Shown in pieces: positions 1-7,131 of a DNA stretch of 10,280 nt. Under the pieces are notes generated by a model. The model worked only from the letters and a program-made list of their open reading frames with translations. It had not been told where the DNA came from and made no database searches. Numbering within the stretch: position 1 is the stretch's first letter; each line of letters opens with the position of its first letter. The position numbers and the translations under genes are program-made. This DNA is from an uncultured Bacteroidota bacterium (GTDB taxonomy: Bacteria > Bacteroidota > Bacteroidia > Chitinophagales > Chitinophagaceae): NCBI GenBank assembly GCA_903912435.1, contig CAIWHI010000014.1, positions 1-10,280 on the forward strand, written 5' to 3'.

Positions 1-942
1 CAATTTCTCACGCAAGTGGGTAAGCATTTCTATGGTCATGCTATCGAGGTCGAAATTGTTTTTCCAACCCCAATCGGCACGCGCTGCACTATCATCAATG
101 CTTTTTGGCCATCCATCGGCTATTGCCTGCCTGAAGTCCGGATTATAATCAATCTTAAAATCAGGTATATGTTTTTGAATTGAAGCTGCAATTTCCTTAG
201 GTGAGAAACTCATAGCTGAGAGGTTATAAGCCATCCTTGTTTTTAGTTTGTCAACAGGGGCCTCCATAAGCTCTATGGTACCACGAATGGCATCATCCAT
301 ATACATCATAGGAAGGTAGCTGTTTTCCGAAAGGAAACAGGTATAATGCTTATTTTTGAGTGCCTCGATATAGATATCAATTGCATAATCTGTAGTTCCT
401 CCACCTGGTTCCGATTTCCAGCTTATCAAGCCGGGATAGCGGAGGCTACGCACATCCAGCCCCCAGCGCTGGTTGTAATATTGGCACCACAATTCACCTG
501 CATATTTGCTCACGCCATATACTGTTCTTGGTTCTATCACAGTTTTTTGAGGGGTAAGGTCGTGTGGTGTTGTTAGGCCAAATACTGCAATAGAACTAGG
601 CCAATAAATTTTGCTTAGCTTTTCTTGCACACCTAATTCCAAAGTCTGGAGGAGGCTGGTCATATTAATGTCCCAGGCTTTTTTGGGTGCTTTTTCACCA
701 GTGGCTGAAAGCAGAGCGGCAAGCAAGTATATCTGGGTAATCTTTTCCTTCTTTACAATTTCAAGGGTGGCATTGCCATCCATCACATCAAGTATATAGT
801 AGGGTCCATTATCTTTCAATAATGGATGCGCAGGTTTAATATCAGTAGCAATAACATTATCATTACCGTAAGCCTTACGCAATGCAAGGGTAAGTTCTAC
901 TCCTATCTGCCCTCCGGCGCCTATGATGAGAATTTTTTCCAT
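1..942 (-). CDS. tdh: L-threonine 3-dehydrogenase, SDR (epimerase-like) type, 3' end cut by window
   Basis: Translating the minus strand from the ATG at 942 gives 314 residues with no stop before the window edge. The family is about 310-320 residues, so only the last few are missing. It is an extended short-chain dehydrogenase: a Rossmann GxGGxxG nucleotide loop at residues 8-14 (GAGGQIG), a WPSS serine region at 114-117, and the catalytic YxxxK pair at Y142/K146 (YGVSK). The C-terminal part (GWPKSIDD, then ARADWGW) is typical of the NAD-dependent threonine dehydrogenases of Bacteroidota and animals, not of plain UDP-sugar epimerases. The enzyme oxidises L-threonine to 2-amino-3-ketobutyrate in the cytosol, feeding glycine and acetyl-CoA formation. 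The start is followed by MEKILIIGAGG and preceded by A-rich sequence without a Shine-Dalgarno. It lies 64 bases downstream of carA and may be read from the same transcript. A UDP-glucose epimerase-like role is the main alternative. Confidence 0.85.
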   Translation of the reverse strand, partial: MEKILIIGAGGQIGVELTLALRKAYGNDNVIATDIKPAHPLLKDNGPYYILDVMDGNATLEIVKKEKITQIYLLAALLSATGEKAPKKAWDINMTSLLQTLELGVQEKLSKIYWPSSIAVFGLTTPHDLTPQKTVIEPRTVYGVSKYAGELWCQYYNQRWGLDVRSLRYPGLISWKSEPGGGTTDYAIDIYIEALKNKHYTCFLSENSYLPMMYMDDAIRGTIELMEAPVDKLKTRMAYNLSAMSFSPKEIAASIQKHIPDFKIDYNPDFRQAIADGWPKSIDDSAARADWGWKNNFDLDSMTIEMLTHLREKL

Positions 943-976
943 TTTTTAATAAAGAAATTAAGATTAATAAATAGCC

Positions 977-1002
977 CCAGTGCCATTATACTACAGCACT
1001 AA
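977..1002 (-). terminator. weak hairpin just after carA
   Basis: CCAGTGC (977-983) and GCACTAA (996-1002) can form a 7-pair stem on the minus-strand RNA if two G-U pairs are allowed, starting about 5 bases past the carA stop. No clear T-run follows, so it may be only a weak or partial terminator. Some carA transcripts could continue into the threonine dehydrogenase gene. Confidence 0.25.
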
Positions 1003-1006
1003 GGTA

Positions 1007-2122
1007 TTAATTGTTTTGATTTGCCTTGATAAGCTTGATGAAATCATCAAATAAATACCTGGAATCGTGTGGACCTGGTGTAGCTTCTGGATGGTATTGT
1101 ACTGAGAACGCAGGCTTATTTTTCATCCTGATTCCTTCTATTGAACCATCGTTGAGATTAAGGTGGGTAATTTCAAGATTGTCATTGCCATTAATGCCGT
1201 CAGGACTAACACCGAAACCATGGTTCTGGGTAGTGATTTCACATTTACCGGTAATCAGGTTTTTAACAGGGTGGTTCAGTCCGCGATGGCCATGGTGCAT
1301 TTTGAAGGTGCTGACACCATTTGCCAAGGCTAATAGCTGCTGACCCAAGCAAATACCAAATAGTGGTTTATTGCTATTCAATATATCCTTCACGGTATCA
1401 ACCGCATAACTCATTGAAGCTGGGTCACCAGGGCCATTGGAAATAAAATAACCATGTGGCCGGAACTCTTCGAGGGTAGCTAAACTAGTTTTGGCAGGGA
1501 ATACTTTTAAGTATGCTCCTCTGTCCGACAAATTTTTAAGTATAGCTATTTTGACACCGAAATCTAGTACAGCAATTCTTATAGCCGCATCAGGATTACC
1601 AACAGTATATGCCTCCTTAGTAGAAACCGTAGACGATAATTCAAGCCCCGACATATCAGGTACATTTTCCAATGCAGCCTGCAGGCTTGCCTTATCTGTC
1701 AACTCGCTTGAAATAATACAGTTCATAGCGCCTTTGCTCCTTATATGCTGAACGAGGGCGCGTGTATCTACATCATAGATGCCTACCAGCTTATTCTTAA
1801 CCAGATATGAATCCAAACTATCATTAGCCACCATGCGCGAGTAGCGGTAGGATATATTTTTGCAGATTAGACCACTGATTTTGATGGAATCACTTTCAAC
1901 ATCACCATCTTTGGTACCATAGTTGCCTGTATAGGCATTATTCATTATCAATACCTGCCCGGTATAAGATGGGTCGGTAAAAACCTCCTGGTAGCCGGTC
2001 ATGCCGGTATTGAAGCAAATTTCGCCCCCTGTAGTACCCTTACTGCCAAAAGATTTGCCATGGAACAGTGTGCCATCCTCTAGTAATAGGTAAGCAGGAG
2101 AAATTGTGTGTGTAGAAGCCAT
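1007..2122 (-). CDS. carA: Carbamoyl-phosphate synthase small (glutaminase) subunit
   Basis: The 371-residue protein has the usual length and two-domain plan of CarA. An N-terminal small-subunit domain (about 8-140, with FNTGMTGYQE near 37-46 and SYTGQ near 52) precedes a class I glutamine amidotransferase domain (about 182-368). The catalytic triad is visible: C258 in GICLGQQ, and H344 and E346 in YHPEATPGPHD. NGPGDP at 229-234 is the oxyanion-side motif. The protein hydrolyses glutamine and channels ammonia to the large subunit CarB, which makes carbamoyl phosphate for pyrimidine and arginine synthesis in the cytosol. carB is not in the window, so the two subunits are not adjacent on the downstream side. 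The ATG at 2122 is supported by a TAnnTTTG box 20 bases upstream and by the family-typical start of the first domain. No attenuator or operator was recognised. Confidence 0.97.
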   Translation of the reverse strand: MASTHTISPAYLLLEDGTLFHGKSFGSKGTTGGEICFNTGMTGYQEVFTDPSYTGQVLIMNNAYTGNYGTKDGDVESDSIKISGLICKNISYRYSRMVANDSLDSYLVKNKLVGIYDVDTRALVQHIRSKGAMNCIISSELTDKASLQAALENVPDMSGLELSSTVSTKEAYTVGNPDAAIRIAVLDFGVKIAILKNLSDRGAYLKVFPAKTSLATLEEFRPHGYFISNGPGDPASMSYAVDTVKDILNSNKPLFGICLGQQLLALANGVSTFKMHHGHRGLNHPVKNLITGKCEITTQNHGFGVSPDGINGNDNLEITHLNLNDGSIEGIRMKNKPAFSVQYHPEATPGPHDSRYLFDDFIKLIKANQNN

Positions 2123-2141
2123 TTAGAAAAAACAAATTGGG

Positions 2142-2149
2142 CAAAGGTA
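2142..2149 (-). promoter_or_regulatory. Bacteroidota -7 box upstream of carA
   Basis: The minus strand reads TACCTTTG, a full match to the TAnnTTTG -7 consensus, ending 19 bases before the carA ATG. No TTG-type -33 element is seen at the usual distance; that position holds an A/G-rich repeat instead. The implied leader is very short. Confidence 0.6.
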
Positions 2150-2181
2150 GTTTTTTTTCCTTTAGAAAGTAGTAAGTTGAT

Positions 2182-2327
2182 AGTAGAAAGTAGAAAGACG
2201 TTTCTTGGGTATGTAGATGGTGCTTAGATATTTTCGTATTTGCGTGAGTGGATATTCATATTAAGGTAAAATCAGTTAAGCCATTTTTTAAAAAATGGTA
2301 GCCCTGAATGTCTTTGTACTTTCTACT
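2182..2327. repeat. Inverted-repeat element with AGTAGAAAGTAGAAAGAC arms
   Basis: The left arm (2182-2199) and right arm (2310-2327, GTCTTTGTACTTTCTACT) are complementary at 17 of 18 positions, bracketing 110 bases. The left arm plus one base (2182-2200) occurs again exactly at 7191-7209 in the spacer upstream of fusA. Further copies of the short ACTTTCTA-like unit continue to about 2355. This may be a dispersed non-coding repeat of the genome rather than a mobile element; no transposase or target duplication was seen. Confidence 0.6.
2281..2298. repeat. Perfect 18-base palindrome
   Basis: CCATTTTTTAAAAAATGG is its own reverse complement (9+9). It sits inside the larger inverted-repeat element. 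It could be a DNA-binding site, a weak hairpin, or chance in AT-rich DNA; nothing links it to a known regulator. Confidence 0.5.
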
Positions 2328-2377
2328 TTCTATTTTATACTCTCTACCTTATACTACGAGATTTATGATGAAAATCA

Positions 2378-2408
2378 TTTGTTGAGATATAAGCCTATTG
2401 TAACTTTG
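2378..2408 (+). promoter_or_regulatory. Promoter of the small gene at 2438
   Basis: TTTG at 2378-2381 is followed after 19 bases by TAACTTTG at 2401-2408. This is a complete Bacteroidota -33/-7 pair at normal spacing. The remaining 29 bases to the ATG at 2438 are an A-rich leader without a Shine-Dalgarno, as expected in this phylum. Confidence 0.7.
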
Positions 2409-2437
2409 TATTACACTAACCAAACAAAATAAATTTT

Positions 2438-2641
2438 ATGGAAACCAATAATAATAGTTTAGAAGAAAAGGTGCTCGAAACGCAACTTAGCCCTATTGAT
2501 GGTGTTGAAAATTGTAATGAAGAAGAAGGCAATAACGAGCACCCAAAAAAAGACCATCATTTTTCAGCACTCTATGCTGCTAGCCATATACACCACGCTG
2601 TAGGGCATGTAATGCCTGAACACAGGAGTAGGAACTTTTAG
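2438..2641 (+). CDS. Small hypothetical protein, 67 residues
   Basis: I do not recognise this protein. It is 67 residues and very hydrophilic. The N-terminal half (about 1-37) is rich in Asn, Glu and Gln, while the C-terminal half (38-67) is rich in His (KKDHH, SHIHHAVGH) with a short hydrophobic patch FSALYAAS and a basic end (EHRSRNF). There is no signal peptide, membrane segment or metal-site motif that can be called with confidence. The complete promoter with an A-rich leader argues that it is a real expressed gene rather than a chance frame. Its TAG stop overlaps by four bases the stop of the converging TOPRIM-like gene. It could be a free-standing small protein, or the truncated N-terminus of a longer gene cut by insertion of the adjacent AT-rich cassette. 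The sequence cannot decide between these. Confidence 0.6.
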   Translation: METNNNSLEEKVLETQLSPIDGVENCNEEEGNNEHPKKDHHFSALYAASHIHHAVGHVMPEHRSRNF

Positions 2642-3321
2642 TTTATATTATTTAGCGGTTTAGATATTTGGACAATAGGATGGGGGAGTGCATGCCTTGT
2701 TCTGTTGTCCTTTTTTGTAGTTATTTTGTTTAATTTAGCTAAATATGGTCTTTTCGACTTCAGCAATGAACTCTTTGAAATAGGCACATTTTTAATAATT
2801 GTATCAAATTGGAGTGTCTTGAATAAATCGGGGCAATGCGATACGTGGTATTGCTTGCCTTTAAGAGTTTTGTCCATTAGAAATTTTTTCGGGTCATTAA
2901 GATACATGACATTGCCAGAGTATGTGATATTTGATTTATAATACTTGTTGCACGAATCAATATCCGCAACAATCAAAGCTTCAAGCTCATAAACATTCAT
3001 TAAAAGCAATTTGTTTTTACAGCTTAGTGTCTCAAAGTTGCGATAAAATTTATCCTTTTTCTTCTGAATTTTCTCCTCATCATGAATCGTTAAATCTGCA
3101 TCCATAATAACAATAACATAATCAGGCAATTTGCTTTTAATTTCAATATTGTAGCTTTTTACCGAAGTAGGATTCAATATTTGGCCACCTCGCTTATGCT
3201 GCGATATTGTTACATAACTAAAGCCATCATTATGTTTTTGTTTTAAAAGGTTTGCAATTGCATTGGTATCGTTAGGATCTTCACCAATAAGACCTATTTT
3301 GATATTGGTTCTTTTAATCAT
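2638..3321 (-). CDS. TOPRIM-like protein paired with AAA ATPase (putative nuclease/toxin)
   Basis: This 227-residue protein shows the three acidic stations of a TOPRIM-like metal site: E14 in the opening GEDPND motif after a first beta strand, DxD at 74-76 (VIVIMDADLT), and ExE at 112-114 (YELEALIVAD). That pattern is shared by OLD-family nucleases and by the small RloB/DUF4276/DUF4435-type partners of AAA ATPases; I cannot choose the exact family by eye. The C-terminal 40 residues are basic (KSKRPYLAKLNKITTKKDNR), suggesting nucleic-acid contact. The ATG at 3321 lies inside the end of the ATPase gene (8-base overlap), so the two are probably translationally coupled. By analogy with PARIS-like and split OLD systems it may be the effector released or activated by the ATPase; that is inference. 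One sampled 60-base line has 16 G+C, lower than the flanking genes. Confidence 0.7.
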   Translation of the reverse strand: MIKRTNIKIGLIGEDPNDTNAIANLLKQKHNDGFSYVTISQHKRGGQILNPTSVKSYNIEIKSKLPDYVIVIMDADLTIHDEEKIQKKKDKFYRNFETLSCKNKLLLMNVYELEALIVADIDSCNKYYKSNITYSGNVMYLNDPKKFLMDKTLKGKQYHVSHCPDLFKTLQFDTIIKNVPISKSSLLKSKRPYLAKLNKITTKKDNRTRHALPHPIVQISKPLNNIN

Positions 3322-4504
3322 TGCTTTCGAGATCTGAGTGTAACCAATAGTAACTTAAATCAGACACTTCAATCATGTACTCTTTAGCCTTTTCCTTTTG
3401 TTCCTTAGTTAATTTATGAAATTGGCTAGTGCCTTTTTCAATTTTAGCAATGGTTATTCTATCCAATTCATCAGGTTCTAATACATCTAATACTATTGGT
3501 GAATGGGTAGAAATGATTATTTGTTTATTGTAGGATTCCTCTTTAATAAAGGTCATCAAATTAAATAATTGGTGCGGGTGTATACCTAATTCGGGTTCCT
3601 CTATCAAAATTAAGCCGTCTTTTTGTGAGGAGATTTCTGCGATAATATAAAATAACCTCTTTGTTCCATCTGATAAATAAGACCAGGGAACCCATGTGTC
3701 ATTAATTTTGAATTCGAAGGTTAGGTTATCTATGAGAATTTTTTTATCAATATTGTAAATATTTATGTTAGGGTTTATCCTTACTTTTTCAATAGGAGAT
3801 GTAAGATTTAAATTTTGATCCAAATTGAGTTCGTATTTATAATCTTCGAAAATTATTAGAATGAATTTTCGAAGAAGAGCCGAATCGTATAAATCGCCTT
3901 CATAAAATGCATTTATTTTATAGTCAATATGATCTCGAAACTTAATCGTGAAAACTAAATTTTCATCTTCATTTGATAATGAACTGAATACATCTGGCTC
4001 AATTATATATTTTTTGGGCGATTGTAACCAAATAAGCTTATCTGGTATAGAATATTTTATTAATTGTTCAATACAAACATAATTCAACATTCTCAATCTC
4101 TCCTCATTTGGCAAATTGGAAAATGAGTTATCAGAAATATCGTAGTTTGAAACAGATATAGGATTTGGCCCATACTCAACATCTAATAATTTTGTAATTT
4201 TTCTCGAATAATCACTCCCATTGGCTTCTCTTAGTAAATTATTTTCAATTTGTGTTTTGATAGTAATCTTCATGTAATTACTTTCAGTTTCACCTATATC
4301 GAAAGTATAACTATAATTATCTCCTAATTTGAAATTTTTCTTAGTGCCCAAGACTACAAAAAAGTTTACTGAATTATCAATAAACTCCAGCAAATTAGAT
4401 TTCCCACTACCATTCGGACCAATAATAATGTTCAGTCCATTTTGAAATTGGACAGTAGTGTTTTTTAGTGATTTATAATTCTCTATGTAAATTTCCTTAA
4501 GCAT
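3314..4504 (-). CDS. SMC/RecF-like AAA ATPase (OLD/AAA_15-AAA_21 type)
   Basis: The 396-residue protein opens with the family-typical LKEIYIENYKSLKN and has a Walker A at 29-36 (GPNGSGKS). An ABC-type signature LSDGTKR lies at 278-284, Walker B with the catalytic acidic pair at 298-303 (LILIEE, then PELGIHP), and the H-loop histidine H334 in ISTHSP. Between them (about 45-270) is a variable insertion with no coiled coil evident. There is no C-terminal TOPRIM domain; that function seems supplied by the overlapping downstream gene. This gene arrangement is that of split OLD/PARIS-like defence modules, where the ATPase senses infection and controls an effector. No defence role is proven here. 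G+C is low (18 of 60 in a sampled line versus 25 of 60 in fusA), suggesting horizontal transfer. No convincing TAnnTTTG box was found upstream. Confidence 0.85.
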   Translation of the reverse strand: MLKEIYIENYKSLKNTTVQFQNGLNIIIGPNGSGKSNLLEFIDNSVNFFVVLGTKKNFKLGDNYSYTFDIGETESNYMKITIKTQIENNLLREANGSDYSRKITKLLDVEYGPNPISVSNYDISDNSFSNLPNEERLRMLNYVCIEQLIKYSIPDKLIWLQSPKKYIIEPDVFSSLSNEDENLVFTIKFRDHIDYKINAFYEGDLYDSALLRKFILIIFEDYKYELNLDQNLNLTSPIEKVRINPNINIYNIDKKILIDNLTFEFKINDTWVPWSYLSDGTKRLFYIIAEISSQKDGLILIEEPELGIHPHQLFNLMTFIKEESYNKQIIISTHSPIVLDVLEPDELDRITIAKIEKGTSQFHKLTKEQKEKAKEYMIEVSDLSYYWLHSDLESND

Positions 4505-4636
4505 ATTAGGTGCTAAGTTAAACTAAATTGGTTTATTTGAAACTAATTTAGGATACAAAAGTGTTATAAACCGGACATGTCAAGTCTAATAGAAAAGCAA
4601 TCTCTTACTATTTCCAATTAGGCGTATTAATAAAGA

Positions 4637-4701
4637 AAACCGGTAGCCCCATCCGGGGCAATGCCCATAATCTAAATTTTTTGCTACAAACCTGTAGCCC
4701 C
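4637..4701. repeat. Two copies of AAACC[G/T]GTAGCCCC
   Basis: AAACCGGTAGCCCC (4637-4650) and AAACCTGTAGCCCC (4688-4701) agree at 13 of 14 bases. The first copy continues into a small hairpin, GCCCC-ATCC-GGGGC (4646-4659). The second has a degenerate counterpart ending in GTGGC. These GC-rich cores stand out from the AT-rich spacer and look like an extragenic palindromic repeat family. Confidence 0.5.
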
Positions 4702-4709
4702 GCTGTGGC

Positions 4710-4733
4710 ATTTCAATAAATTCTTATTGAAAT
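4710..4733. repeat. 10-pair perfect hairpin
   Basis: ATTTCAATAA (4710-4719) and TTATTGAAAT (4724-4733) are perfectly complementary around a 4-base ATTC loop. It directly follows the second GTAGCCCC repeat and has no T-run, so it is probably part of the repeat unit or a binding site rather than a terminator. Confidence 0.5.
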
Positions 4734-4820
4734 ATAATATCCATAAATCCAAAGCATAGTATAGATTTTCCCGATTACTAGACACAACACCTGCGCACAA
4801 AATCTGGACTTAAATAAATA

Positions 4821-4854
4821 AAAAAAACGACCCCAACATTTGTCAGGGTCGTTT
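4821..4854 (-). terminator. Rho-independent terminator of fusA
   Basis: AAACGACCC (4825-4833) and GGGTCGTTT (4846-4854) form a perfect 9-pair stem with a 12-base loop. On the minus strand the stem ends in a run of seven T. It lies about 95 bases past the fusA stop, and the orientation of the T-run fits termination of the minus-strand fusA transcript before the ATPase gene. Confidence 0.85.
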
Positions 4855-4949
4855 ATATTTTTAATCAACGTTAAAACTAAAAGGTAAGTTTTTGAATTTT
4901 TACTTTTGAATTTTGAATTTAAAATACGTTTTAACTTTTACCTTTTAAC

Positions 4950-7091
4950 TTAGTTAGAGTGCTTGCCACGGTTTTTAGCAACAATTTCCTCTTCTACGTT
5001 ACGTGGTGCAGCAGCATAGTGACTGAACTCCATTACTGATGTGGCACGACCTGAAGATAAAGAACGTAACTGCGTAACATAACCAAACATTTCGCTCAAT
5101 GGCACCTTAGCCTTGATGATCTGTAAATTGTTACGGTTGTCCATACCTTCCATCATTGCACGGCGACGGTTAAGGTCACCAGATACGTCACCCATGTATT
5201 GGTCAGGGGTAGTAACTTCCATCTTCATGATTGGTTCCAGCAATACTGGCTTAGCTTTTTTACCAGCCTCACGGAAACCAGACCTTGCACACAACTCAAA
5301 GCTCATAGAGTCACTATCCACCTGGTGGAAAGAACCATCAAATATACGTACCCTCATGCTCTCAACAGGGTATCCTGCAAGTGGTCCGGTACCCATAGAG
5401 TTTTCAAAACCCTTCTGGATTGCTGGAATAAACTCACGTGGGATAGAACCACCGAAGATTTCATTAATGAACTGGAACTGGCCTTTACCTTCTGCAAGGA
5501 ATTCTGGATCGGCTGGGCCGATTTCGAATTGAACATCAGCAAACTTACCACGACCACCTGTTTGTTTTTTATAGATTTCACGGTGCTCAACCTTAAGTGT
5601 AAACGCTTCTTTGTAAGCAACCATCGGTGCACCCTGGTTGATTTCTACCTTAAACTCGCGACGCATACGGTCAACGATAATTTCAAGGTGCAACTCACCC
5701 ATACCGCTAAGGATAGTCTGTCCGGTATCCTCGTCAGTTTTTACGCGTAACGTTGGATCTTCTTCAACAAGCTTGGCAATTGCCATACCCATCTTATCAC
5801 TGTCAGCCTGTGTTTTTGGCTCTACAGATATAGAAATAACTGGCTCAGGGATAAACATGTTTTCTAACATGATTGGGTGTTTCTCATCACAAAGAGTATC
5901 ACCAGTCTTAATTTCTTTAAATCCTACGGCTGCACCAATATCACCTGCTTCAATAAAATCGATTGGGTTCTGTTTGTTAGCGTGCATCTGCATAATACGA
6001 CTGATACGCTCGTTCCTTCCTGAACGTACGTTCAATACATAGCTACCAGCATCAAGATGGCCTGAATAGCAACGGAAGAACGCCAGACGACCAACGAAAG
6101 GATCGGTCATGATTTTGAACGCCAATGCAGAAAATGGTTCTTTTGCATTAGGGTGACGCTCGATTTCCTCGCCGGTATCAGGGTTAGTACCCTTGATGGC
6201 TTCGATATCAAGAGGGCTAGGCAGGTAACGGATTACACCGTCAAGAGCTACCTGAACACCTTTGTTCTTGTAAGCTGAACCACACATCATAGGAACAATG
6301 GTAAGGTCGATTGTAGCCTTACGAACTGCCTCATGAATTTCGTCTTCAGAGATGCTGTTTGGATCTTCGAAGAATTTCTCCAATAATTTGTCATCGTATT
6401 CAGCAACTGCTTCTACGAGGTGTGCACGCCAGAAATCAGCTTCTTCCTGCATATCTTCAGGAATAGCAACTTCGGTATAAGTCATACCCTGTGTTGCATC
6501 ATCCCAAATGATACCCTTCATCCTAATCAGGTCAACGATACCCTTGAACCCATCTTCTGCACCGATAGGTAACTGAAGTGGAACTGATTTTGCACCCAAC
6601 ATGTCCTTAACCTGCTGAACCACCATAAGGAAATCGGCACCTACGCGGTCCATCTTGTTTACGAAACCAATACGTGGAACTTTATAACGGTTAGCCTGGC
6701 GCCAAACAGTTTCAGACTGTGGTTCAACACCATCAACTGCTGAGAAAAGGGCAACAAGGCCGTCGAGCACACGAAGACTACGCTCCACCTCGATGGTGAA
6801 ATCCACGTGACCAGGAGTATCGATAATATTAAATTTGTAGTTCTTAGATTCTGGTAATTTTTTACCCTGAGTAGTAGGGAAGTTCCAGAAGCAAGTAGTA
6901 GCTGCCGAAGTAATAGTAATACCGCGTTCCTGTTCCTGAGCCATCCAGTCCATGGTTGCGGCACCTTCGTGTACCTCACCAATTTTGTGGTTTACGCCCG
7001 TATAATATAGGATACGTTCGGTCATAGTAGTCTTGCCTGCGTCAATGTGCGCAGCAATACCAAAGTTTCGCTGTAAGCGGAGATCTGCCAT
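4950..7091 (-). CDS. fusA: Elongation factor G
   Basis: The 713-residue protein is full-length EF-G, the GTPase that drives translocation of tRNA and mRNA on the ribosome. All G motifs are visible: G1 AHIDAGKTT (about 14-22), G2 RGITI (56-60), G3 DTPGH (91-95), G4 NKMD (145-148) and G5 GSA (271-273). The later EF-G domains follow, including the GMGELHLEI stretch of domain III and the conserved C-terminal region. About 15 residues between G2 and G3 (WNFPTTQGKKLPESKNYK) are longer than in the E. coli protein and appear typical of Bacteroidota. The canonical effector and catalytic-loop motifs rule out a tetracycline-type ribosomal protection protein. The gene stands alone: no rpsG or rpsL lies upstream and no rpsJ or tuf downstream, while it has its own promoter and terminator. 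Whether another fusA copy exists elsewhere cannot be seen. Confidence 0.97.
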   Translation of the reverse strand: MADLRLQRNFGIAAHIDAGKTTMTERILYYTGVNHKIGEVHEGAATMDWMAQEQERGITITSAATTCFWNFPTTQGKKLPESKNYKFNIIDTPGHVDFTIEVERSLRVLDGLVALFSAVDGVEPQSETVWRQANRYKVPRIGFVNKMDRVGADFLMVVQQVKDMLGAKSVPLQLPIGAEDGFKGIVDLIRMKGIIWDDATQGMTYTEVAIPEDMQEEADFWRAHLVEAVAEYDDKLLEKFFEDPNSISEDEIHEAVRKATIDLTIVPMMCGSAYKNKGVQVALDGVIRYLPSPLDIEAIKGTNPDTGEEIERHPNAKEPFSALAFKIMTDPFVGRLAFFRCYSGHLDAGSYVLNVRSGRNERISRIMQMHANKQNPIDFIEAGDIGAAVGFKEIKTGDTLCDEKHPIMLENMFIPEPVISISVEPKTQADSDKMGMAIAKLVEEDPTLRVKTDEDTGQTILSGMGELHLEIIVDRMRREFKVEINQGAPMVAYKEAFTLKVEHREIYKKQTGGRGKFADVQFEIGPADPEFLAEGKGQFQFINEIFGGSIPREFIPAIQKGFENSMGTGPLAGYPVESMRVRIFDGSFHQVDSDSMSFELCARSGFREAGKKAKPVLLEPIMKMEVTTPDQYMGDVSGDLNRRRAMMEGMDNRNNLQIIKAKVPLSEMFGYVTQLRSLSSGRATSVMEFSHYAAAPRNVEEEIVAKNRGKHSN

Positions 7092-7131
7092 TGTTATGTA
7101 ATTAAATCGTTCGGTTTTTCAATTCGAGGTG

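Larger units (their letters stand above)
2123..2437. other. Divergent spacer carA / small gene, repeat-rich
   Basis: This 315-base spacer holds the carA -7 box at its left end and the promoter of the small plus-strand gene at its right end. Between them is an inverted-repeat element (2182-2327) and an 18-base perfect palindrome (2281-2298). No further coding region or RNA gene was recognised. Confidence 0.6.
4505..4949. other. Spacer between ATPase gene and fusA
   Basis: This 445-base spacer contains no recognisable gene. From left to right it holds the AT-rich leader of the ATPase gene, two copies of a GTAGCCCC-containing repeat (4637-4701), a 10-pair hairpin (4710-4733), the fusA terminator (4821-4854), and an AT-rich tract related to one upstream of fusA (4890-4920). 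Confidence 0.6.

Noticed and set aside
346..799. Plus-strand frames of 76 and 62 codons near the left edge
   Set aside because: They are antisense to the threonine dehydrogenase, whose 314-residue translation explains the region.
1026..1751. Plus-strand frames opposite carA
   Set aside because: carA is intact with its catalytic triad on the other strand, and these frames carry no recognisable domain.
4539..4560. Possible promoter of the ATPase gene (minus-strand TTTTG at 4556-4560, TTAGTTTC at 4539-4546)
   Set aside because: The -7 half matches TAnnTTTG at only about four of six defined positions, so it is too weak to annotate.
5199..5750. 183-codon plus-strand frame inside fusA, with neighbours at 5113-5532 and 5638-6042
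   Set aside because: These are antisense shadows of a full-length, motif-complete EF-G gene, with no promoter or family signature.
4950..7091. Tetracycline-resistance ribosomal protection protein
   Set aside because: Length, G-motif sequences and the domain IV-V region read as canonical EF-G, not the TetM/TetO type.
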